DNA of 64,000 nucleotides, taken from contig LNAC01000275.1 in the NCBI GenBank assembly GCA_002007465.1, positions 892,099 to 956,098 of the forward strand, written 5' to 3'. The position numbers and the translations under genes were made by a program. The notes beneath the pieces are model-generated. The model had not been told where the DNA came from. It did no database searches and saw only the letters and a program-made list of their open reading frames with translations. Positions within the stretch are counted from its first letter, which is position 1. Every line of letters begins with the position of its first letter. Below are positions 56,424 to 64,000 of this stretch, piece by piece. The DNA comes from Ailurus styani. Its lineage: Eukaryota > Chordata > Mammalia > Carnivora > Ailuridae.

Positions 56424-58108
56424 GTTTTTATGTAAAAAAAGGTTAGTGTTCAAAAACATCCAAATGTAAGTTCATGTTCTGAATAACAAATTTAATTCTA
56501 CATTATATAAATCACCCAAGCTTATTTTAAAATATAAGCTAAAATATTACTATTATAAAGAGAACCATTGTTCTCTTCACACAGAGTTCTTAAGTAGAAA
56601 AGCTTTTATTTTTATGGTTATAATTTGATTTCTTGATAGAGAAAGAGGAAAAGGGTGAAATTCTTCTGAAACTAATGTTAGATTAAAGCAAAATTTATTA
56701 TCGATCCATATTCATTCTACTATAAAATATAATGAGAGTTTAGATAAGGTATTATTCTCTTTGGGGATTTCATATATAACAAAGTCGGCGTGAAGCTGAC
56801 TACGCCATGGCCTGAGAGTCTGAACCTAATAGCCACTTAATTGATTCATGCTTGTGGCTGCTCTGCCGCATAGCATCCCAGAGCTTTTCGAGGCTGTGAT
56901 CAGATTCAGCTCATCACAATGCAAAGCAGCAGGGTCTTGTGCCTCCCTTGATTTAAATGGAATGTGGGAGGAATGAGGCAGCACAGACAATATGGAAGAC
57001 CTGTAGGGAAGAGGCATTAGCTTCTGGTTCACCTCTCCATTGATAGAGCTGGCTGACCCCAGACATGCCTGGGGAGGTAAATCATGACCACAGCATTAAT
57101 CATCTGTTGGACAATATACATCGCTGGCTTCTAGGGATCAGGATCAAGGTTGCATTCCTTGCCCTCTACCCTTAAGGAGAGGCAACGTTAATTTCTGAGG
57201 ACTTTTGCTGGGGCAGAGGGCAGAACTTTCAGTGTTACTACAGTGAGGAAACGGCACAAAACCTTCCACTTCTCTGTCAATGTTCTCCGGCTGGATTTGG
57301 TTTCTTAGAGGTCCTGTACTTTCTGACTCGTCTCATTAAAATGACTTCCCCACCAACTGCAGCTCTAGCAAGAGACCAGGCTCTGATTTCCACCCACTAA
57401 TTAACTCCTTTCTATTGCTTCCTCCCACCACCCACCCAAACCAAACTTCCTATCTCCCAAAATGAAGGCTTGATCTGGGGTAGAGCATTACACCACTTCA
57501 TTCTAGGTCTTAGGAGGAGAAAATCATCCTATTTTTTTTGGTTTTGGTTTTTTGTGAGGATTTTTTGCCACTACAGTAAGAGGACCTGGAGGAATTCCTT
57601 TCAGTTAGGTCTTTGACAAAAGACACATAGTTAATGGTTTCAGCCCTATGTAAACCCAGCACAATCTGTCAGGTCTAGGAATTCCACATAGGGTACTGGC
57701 ACCAAGCCCACAGATTAATATATGGTATTCATGGGCCTTCATCCTCAGTGCACATATTTCCCATGGTGAATCCAGGAGAAGTAGCTGTGCACAACTGGTT
57801 ATCTTGAATTTGGTGCTCTGGAGTGAATCCTGGCCTAATATCAACTCAGAAATGACCAACATACATTCTTGAAACAGTCTGGAGTGGAATGCGGAGGAAA
57901 AGTAAAGATTAAGGTAAAATGAAGATACCCGGTATGCAACCACCATCTTAAGACATGGACCCATCAATGTGAGTCCCCAAATATATATTTCTGAAGCACC
58001 TAAACTATATCTCTTAATATTTGAATATTTTGAGCTATCTTTTTTACCCTTGTTTCCATTTAAATTACCTCCAAAAGCAAGTTTCATCCATCCTAAGTGA
58101 TTTCCTTG
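56424..58108. other. Single-copy segment, possibly constrained
   Basis: 1.7 kb without recognised repeats. It holds CpGs at 56785-56805 and motif-rich text at 56950-57110. A minus-strand 183-codon frame (57605-58156) starts inside a SINE and shows no domain, so I do not call it a gene. Confidence 0.4.
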
Positions 58109-58124
58109 AAAACCAATCTGTCTT

Positions 58125-58240
58125 GGGGTGCCTGGATGGCTCAGTCTGAAGAGCATGCAATTCTTGATCTCTGGATTATGAGTTCGAGACCCACTTTGTG
58201 TGTAAATATTACTTAAATAAAACTTTAATTTTTTTAAAAA
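58125..58240 (+). mobile_element. Short tRNA-type carnivore SINE
   Basis: Same body-less form as 26103-26215 ('ctggatggctcagtctgaagagc', 'gtaaatattacttaaataaa'). Perfect 15-bp duplication aaaccaatctgtctt (58110-58124, 58241-58255). Confidence 0.93.
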
Positions 58241-58272
58241 AAACCAATCTGTCTTTAAAATATTTCTACTGA

Positions 58273-58476
58273 GGGGCGCCTGGGTGGCTTAGTCATTAAG
58301 TGTCTGCTTTTGGGTCAGGTCTATGATACCAGAGTCCTGGGATCCAGCCCTGCATCGGGCTTCCTGCTCGGCAGGAAGCCTGCTTCTCCCTCTCCCACTC
58401 CCCCCGCTTGTGTTCCCTCTCTCACTGTGTCTCTGTCAAATAAATAAATAAAATCTTAAAAAAAATAAAAATAAAT
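58273..58476 (+). mobile_element. Can-SINE, older arctoid type
   Basis: 'Cagtcattaagtgtctgc'-like head and 'cactccccccgcttgtg' body. Duplication aaaatatttctactga / aaaatatttttacaga (58257, 58477). Confidence 0.93.
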
Positions 58477-58492
58477 AAAATATTTTTACAGA

Positions 58493-58980
58493 TAAACTGA
58501 TGGTGAATATCAATATAATAGGTAAATAGTCAGTTAGACTACAATCAGCATCTTTTATCACCAATGAAAAAAGGGCAAATAACCTTACCTTACCCAAGCC
58601 GAATGAGAATTCACTCTAGAATTTCCTTCTCATGAGGCAGAGCTTGACATTCAACAACTCACACGTTTCATTTTCAGAGGTAAATGAACATGCTGCAGTT
58701 AATTTGAGAGTTAATTCCTAGTTAGGAATAAATGGAGTAATGTGGGGGAAAATAACTCCTAATTGGAATACACTGAGTGGCTATAAAGTTACTCATAGTG
58801 CTACGCATACCAAGTAGATTGCTAGTAGCCAAGTAAAGGTAGAGGATCAACGTGGGATTGGGACCTTAACCACCTTAATGATCTATGGCAACATGTACTA
58901 TGCACTGAACTTCTAGAATTGTCCTTACAGAAATTCAAAAGTGCCCAGTGCCAAACCTACCATAGTGTAACATTTTATTT
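58493..58980. other. Single-copy-looking DNA
   Basis: Nothing recognised. Confidence 0.4.
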
Positions 58981-58984
58981 TAGA

Positions 58985-59140
58985 TGAAAAGGCTAGATCG
59001 GCGGAAAGAGCTTGGTCTCTGAATGCTGGCAAACCTAAATTTGAAACCTAGTGAAACCACAGCCAGGTGAACCTTGGGAACACATACTTCAATGTTTGTA
59101 AATACAGGGATAATATCAGGACCCTGCAAGTGATAAATTT
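58985..59140 (+). mobile_element. MIR fragment (diverged)
   Basis: 'Gagcttggtctctgaatgctgg', 'tttgaaacctagtgaaacc' and 'aatacagggataatatcagg' follow MIR order. Confidence 0.55.
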
Positions 59141-59144
59141 TGGT

Positions 59145-60670
59145 GCCATACAGGTATTAGTATGGTCTTCAGACATTCTCAAGGGGAGGTAGAGGTGAGG
59201 GTGACAAAGTCAGCCTCATCAAATTCTCTGGGTTCAAGAAGTCCCCAACCTGAAGTCCTATCAGATTCCCAGCCTAAGCCAAACAATGGCATGGGGCTTG
59301 GAGATGGGCAGAGGAACCCACTGCAGCACCGAAGTGTGGTCTATACACTGCTGCAGGTCCAAGAACTATTTGTTGTTGCTTGCTTCATGGTAAGGTAAGC
59401 AAAAAAAATAAGAGTAAAGATTTTAAACTTCTAGAAAAATTTGACAATAATGTATATCTGTTGAAATAATAATAAAAATGTGTGTTTCTGTTTTGTATGT
59501 CTTTATTTTCATGTGTCCTCTAATCTAGTAATTCAATTTTATTGTGTTTTATCAAAGTCTTGGGCTGTGACAAAATGGGAGGAGGGAACCTGGTGGTCCA
59601 TCCTCAAAGACAGTGTGTGAAGCATCAATCTAGATGTTAAGGCCCTTAGGTCTATTGACTGAAATCTAATAACTAATCTTTTTATGCAAAAGTACTGATT
59701 CCATATAGATGTGGTCTTTTTAAAACTTTTCCTCCAGCTTGGGTAATCTCAGGAAGTAATGCACTGAAGTCCAAATTTAATGTCAAGATTTAGATTTGAC
59801 AACATCAGTACTAAATGGAAAACTAATTAGCAATCATTATGCTCATCAAATATAAGTCTATTTAATATCATTTCTTATGGCTGGTTCAATGCTTTCTAGG
59901 CTTCCATGAAGCAACACTCTTAATCAAATACCAGTAGCACACTTGTTTCGTGTGATGCTACATTACAGAGGCAATAATAAAAATGTTATCAAAATGTTAT
60001 CAAAAGTCAAGAGAAATGACTCTAGCCTAGATGAATGAAACACAATTTAACTGAGAATATGGATCAGAAGACTTGATTTGTAAAAAAGGAATTTTCTCCT
60101 TTGGGTTTGTCCTAGCTTTATAGTTCTATGCAAATTTTTAATATCCAATACAGATCTCGTAGTGTTATTACTGGCGCTCACAGCTGAAAATGCTCGTTTA
60201 CAAATGTTTACCTTACTAAACAGATAAACATTAAGGTGCTCTTTAATGGGGTTTTATTTTGAGTTTATCCATTGATTTATAAAATTCAGAGTGCGCAGAT
60301 CCCTGTGCTAGGCTTTTAAATTTGCAAGCACTGGAGTTCAATCAATTCCAATTGTTGGAATGGGACCAACATCCTTAGGTGAAAGAAAACATTACTTGAT
60401 AACTCCTTTTATCTTCTTTAAGCTGAGAAAAGCAGCAGTCTCATTCAAATGCCAACTTTCCAATGAGAAACACATACTTTCTGCTTTATCTCCAACATAC
60501 GGCAAAAAGAAAAAGAGAATACAGCAAGCAGGAGAATATTACATTGTGTCTGAACATCTGATAGTCCCACACATCAGAAACAGATCTAATTGAATGGCTT
60601 GCACCTTTTAACGGATACAGCAGCTATTAAATAGACATTCCTTTAATCATAGAAACCTTTCTCATATATA
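59145..60670. other. Single-copy-looking DNA
   Basis: 1.5 kb, nothing recognised beyond chance frames (59162-59398, 60360-60593). Confidence 0.4.
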
Positions 60671-60674
60671 AGTA

Positions 60675-61015
60675 TTAAAAATTTTATTACCTTTTCCCTG
60701 ATTATGAGTAATACATGTTCATTACAGAAATGCATAATAAGAAAACAAAAATCATCCATAGTCTTATACATTTAGAAATAAACATCTTTAACGTTTGTAT
60801 ATACTACTTCTCTTTTTCCTGTAGATATTCATACATATTTAGTTTTCTATATAGCTGAGATTATGTGAATATCATATCAGTGTGTATCTTATTCATTTAC
60901 TATTAAACCGTAAATATTTTTCAAACCCAATAAATATTGAGTACACAATTTCTAGCAACTGTATAATATTGTATTGAAATTATAATGCACATGAGCATCC
61001 TCCTACTGTTGAACA
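60675..61015. mobile_element. Ancient L1-type 3' UTR remnant (tentative)
   Basis: 'Agtaatacatgttcattacag', 'taaacatctttaacg', 'tcatatcagtgtgtatc' and 'gcatcctcctactgttgaac' recall a dispersed L1M-type segment. Confidence 0.4.
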
Positions 61016-61041
61016 GTTAACTTTTTAAAGAGGTTAAGATG

Positions 61042-61228
61042 GGCGCCTGGGTGGCTCAGTGGGTTAAAGCCTCTGCTTTCGGCCCAGGTCATGATCTCAG
61101 GGTCCTGGGATCGAGGCCCGCATCGGGCTCTCTGCTCAGCAGGGAGCCTGCTTCCCCCTCTCTCTCTGCCTGCCTCTCTGCCTCCTTGTGATCTCTCTCC
61201 CTCTGTGAAATAAATAAATAAAATCTTT
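61042..61228 (+). mobile_element. Young Can-SINE with almost no A-tail
   Basis: Perfect 15-bp duplication aaagaggttaagatg (61027-61041, 61229-61243). The element ends at 'taaataaataaaatctttaaa', which merges with the duplication. Same 'cctccttgtgatctctctcc' subfamily as 19653. Confidence 0.95.
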
Positions 61229-61244
61229 AAAGAGGTTAAGATGA

Positions 61245-61470
61245 TGTTTTTAGAATCAATGACTTGGTTCAATTCCTGGCTGGCTCTGATCTGCCACTTA
61301 TTAGATATGTGGCCTTAGTCAAGTTCTTAATCTCTCTAAACTGTGATTTTCTCATCTATAAAAATTAGGAAAATAATAACAGCTACTTTATAGGGTTGCG
61401 GTAGTAAACATGATGATGCAAATAAAAGAGCTAAGCACAGTGTCTGTCTTTTTGCATTAAATGTTAACTA
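61245..61470 (+). mobile_element. MIR element
   Basis: 'Ttggttcaattcctggctgg', 'tgatctgccacttattagatatg', 'cttagtcaagttcttaatc', 'attttctcatctataaaaatt' and 'gagctaagcacagtgtctg' follow the whole MIR core. Confidence 0.85.
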
Positions 61471-61764
61471 TTTGGATGCTATGATAAACATCTTAGGCCA
61501 GGCATCTTTGGTCTAGACAATTTAGACAATGCCAAGATGATTAGAAATAGAATGGGAGAGTATATTTCAAAAAGTATTTTTCAGCTTTGAGCACAACTAA
61601 GAGAAATTGTGGAACAGAGACTAGACTTTGTCTTAATATGTTAGATTACTTAGGGTAAGCAAACTAGCAAGACACTGTGGAAAAGCTAATGGATTTAAAT
61701 ATTGCAGGAACAAAAACATTTTGTGAATGGCTACTTTCCTTGGAATTTTTCATTCATTTCTCAT

Positions 61765-61803
61765 AAATGAAATGAAATGGAATGGAATGAAATGAAATGA
61801 AAA
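61765..61803 (+). repeat. (AATGA/AATGG)n pentamer array
   Basis: About eight ATGAA/ATGGA units. Composition resembles the GGAAT simple repeat but the array is short. Confidence 0.8.
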
Positions 61804-61853
61804 AGAGAAAGATGACTGGTCCACTCAGTGAAAGACATTAGAAATAGATGATT

Positions 61854-62040
61854 GGGATGCCTGGGTGGCTCAGTCCATTAAGCCTCTGCCTTCGGCTCAG
61901 GACATGATCCCAGGATCCTGGGATCCAGCCTCACACTGGGCTCCCTGCTCAGAGGGGAGCCCGCTTCTCCCTCTCCCACCCACTCTGCCTACTTGTGCTC
62001 TCGCTCTCTGTCAAATACATAAATAAAATTTTTTTTAAAA
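61854..62040 (+). mobile_element. Can-SINE, older type, outer of a pair
   Basis: 'Cagtccattaagcctctgcc' head and 'cccacccactctgcctactt' body. A younger SINE entered its A-rich tail. Confidence 0.92.
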
Positions 62041-62051
62041 AAAAGGAAAGA

Positions 62052-62251
62052 GGGCGCCTGGGTGGCTCAGTGGGTTAAAGCCTCTGCTTTCGGCTCAGGT
62101 CATGATCTCAGGGTCCTGGGATCGAGGCCCGCATCGGGCTCTCTGCTCAGCAGGGAGCCTGCTTCCCCCTCTCTCTCTCTGCCTGCCTCTCTGCCTACTT
62201 GTGATCTCTCTCTCTGTGTCAAATGAATAAATAAAATCTTTAAAAAAAAGA
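62052..62251 (+). mobile_element. Young Can-SINE in the tail of an older one
   Basis: Duplication aaaaaaaaggaaaga (62037-62051, 62252-62266). The body is very close to the SINE at 10687. Confidence 0.94.
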
Positions 62252-62274
62252 AAAAAAAAGGAAAGAAAGAAATG

Positions 62275-62805
62275 ATAGATGATAGACAGGAGACATACAA
62301 TATTTTGTACATATCTTAGAAGAAATAAAACCTTTAATATGCAGTAGCTCTGACCTGCCCAGGCTTCTCATCTGTCTGAACATTCCCTTCTTTCCTTTTG
62401 CTCATCTCTTACCCCACAGCTAACCTAGAGAAGTAGCTGCTAATAGCTGATCTTCTATACAGATGTTGACCTCATTGAAAACTACTTTCATACACACAAA
62501 ATCTATTTACTCCATAACTCATCAAATATGAGAAAAAGAAGTAAAAGGAACTTAAAACTATCCAAACTCATATGCCTGAAACAAATAATGCATGTTAATA
62601 ATAAAAATCCAAACTCATTTACTCTCACAAATCTCTGAAATACTCTTAAGAAACAGAAATTAGTTACCCTAGAAAACAATTTATTGCATTTATCATAAGA
62701 ATACACATGTATTAAGCAGGTAATTTTTTTTCCTTATCTACATTAAAAAAAAAAAAAGAAAAACAAAACAAAAAATCCCCACAAATCTTGGGCAACTGAG
62801 TTTAA
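62275..62805. other. Single-copy-looking DNA
   Basis: AT-rich, nothing recognised. Confidence 0.4.
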
Positions 62806-62811
62806 AGAACA

Positions 62812-63320
62812 ACTGTGGCAGCCAACCTCTAAGATGGTCCTTGCAGAGTCACATCAAATACAGTTCACCTGCAAGGCCAACAGGGTATCTTGGAAATGAC
62901 TGAGTGTGATTTCAGAGGCCAGGTCATCAAATACATTGTAGCTTCCACCTTGCTGTCTCCTGGATCACTCTCTCTGGTGGAAGCCAACCACCCTGTTGTG
63001 AGGACACTTAAGCAGCTCTATGGAGAGGCCCAGACTATGAGGAGCTGAGGCCTCCAGCCTCTCACCAGCATCAACTTGCCAGCCTTATGAGTGAGCCACT
63101 GTGAAGCAAGACCTCCAGCCCCTGTTGAGATGTTCTAGCTGGCATCTTGACTGTAACCCTGTAATCCCCGAGACCCTGAGCCAGGATCACTTAACTAACC
63201 TAGTTTGGGTACCCCCAAATTCTTGACCTACAGGAAATTTGTGATATAATAAATATTTATTATTGTTTTAAGGCAGTAAGTTTTGAAGTAATTTGGAATG
63301 TATGTAATGATATAAAGATA
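62812..63320 (+). mobile_element. MaLR-like (ERVL-MaLR) LTR
   Basis: Landmarks in order: 'ggcagccaacctctaagatgg', 'ttgctgtctcctggatcactc', 'tcaacttgccagccttatgag', 'tgagccactgtgaagc', 'gagaccctgagccaggatc', 'gtgatataataaatatttatt' and 'aaggcagtaagttttgaag'. The AATAAA at 63248 serves as its polyadenylation signal. Family is from memory. Confidence 0.65.
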
Positions 63321-63474
63321 ATACAACCGAAGTTGGTGCTCTTACACCATTACTGTTATTAGGGTACTCATGTAATTCGCATTAGCCAAGTGAAACTTCC
63401 CTTCATGAAGTGTAAAAGGAATACAGAATAACAACTAAAAAAAAAAAATTAACTTTGGGGTCAGGTAGGTAGGA

Positions 63475-64000
63475 TAAACAAGTTTTCTGTAAGTATTTGA
63501 AAAAAATACTCAACCTCATCAGTCATCAGAGCAATTCGAATTAAAACCATAACAAGATACAACTATACACCCACTACAAGGACGAGAAATAAAAAGAATG
63601 ATAATACGAAGTGTACAAGCGTACAATCACTTTGGTAAACTATTTGGCAATATAGTATGTACTAAAACTAAACTTATCCGTGCCCTACAACCTAATGATT
63701 GCACTCCTAGTAATAAGCCCAACAGAAATGTACACATATGGGCACCAAACAATGTGTACAAAAATGTTTATAGTCAAACACTGGGAATAATCTACATGTC
63801 CCAGAGCAGTAGACGGGAGAAACTGAGATGTATTCATGCAATGAAATACTATACAGCAATAAGAAACAAATTACAGACATACTCAACAATAAGAATAAAC
63901 CTCACATATTGAAAGAAGCTAGTCTTTTAAGAAAAAAAGAAAGGAAAGGAAAAAGAATGCAGTTGTGTAATTCCGTTTACATAAAGTTCAAAACCAGTCA
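63475..64000 (+). mobile_element. LINE-1 ORF2 3' part (old), cut by window end
   Basis: 'Caacctcatcagtcatcag', 'aattaaaaccataacaagat', 'actatttggcaatatagt', 'gcactcctagtaataagcc', 'atgcaatgaaatactatac' and 'cataaagttcaaaaccag' follow ORF2 and the start of the 3' UTR. The plus-strand 104-codon frame at 63598-63912 is a remnant piece of the L1 region and not a gene. Confidence 0.85.

Noticed and set aside
57605..58156. 183-codon minus-strand open frame, the longest in the window
   Set aside because: It begins inside a SINE, has no domain or family signature, and no upstream exon or Kozak context. A chance frame is likelier.

Overview
This is a non-coding stretch of a mammalian nuclear genome, most likely from a mustelid carnivore (ferret, mink, otter or a relative). 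The assignment rests on about 35 tRNA-Lys-derived carnivore SINEs (Can-SINE/SINEC). Some have the older arctoid head and tail ('cagtcagttaagcgtctgcc', 'ccccctgcttgtg'). Others have the form I associate with mustelids ('cagtgggttaaagcctctgc', 'tctgcctacttgtgatctc'). A carnivore-type LINE-1 3' end and carnivore-looking ERV LTRs agree. I found no convincing protein-coding gene and no intact RNA gene. The open frames, up to 183 codons, are chance frames, many running through SINEs. The window could be intergenic or inside a large intron.

Layout. 1-5 kb: single-copy-looking DNA, one old L1 3' end, no SINE. 5-8.4 kb: a solo ERV LTR, an L2 piece, an old repeat with a TA/CA microsatellite tail, a second solo LTR split by a SINE, then a Tigger (pogo/CENP-B-like) DNA transposon remnant. 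8.4-35.4 kb: L2, MIR and L1 remnants crossed by many SINEs, including nested pairs. 35.4-43.4 kb: no SINE at all, only ancient L1/L2 plus a 5S rRNA retro-pseudogene. 43.4-45.5 kb: a cluster of five SINEs. 45.5-64 kb: longer single-copy stretches mixed with repeats, a predicted CTCF-type site at 54.88 kb, an ERVL-like LTR, a MaLR-like LTR, and an old L1 cut by the window end.

Most notable: (1) an N at 10888 where a SINE-containing contig is followed by a contig carrying the uninterrupted empty site, so the SINE is probably heterozygous in the sequenced animal; (2) a second N at 6556 joining two alleles of a microsatellite; (3) a 40-nt insertion with a 15-bp target-site duplication that is the 5' half of tRNA-Thr(AGT), ending in the anticodon loop; (4) a 3'-truncated, tailless 5S rRNA copy with a perfect 15-bp duplication; (5) two insertions that consist only of poly(A/T) between perfect 14-17 bp duplications; (6) a CTCF-like motif in a small CpG-rich island beside an AT-rich homeodomain-motif segment. 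Items 3-5 look like minimal products of the LINE-1 machinery.

Limits: repeat family names come from remembered consensus features, not a database search. Boundaries are good to a few bases where a duplication is visible and to tens of bases elsewhere. Function for single-copy segments is inference only.
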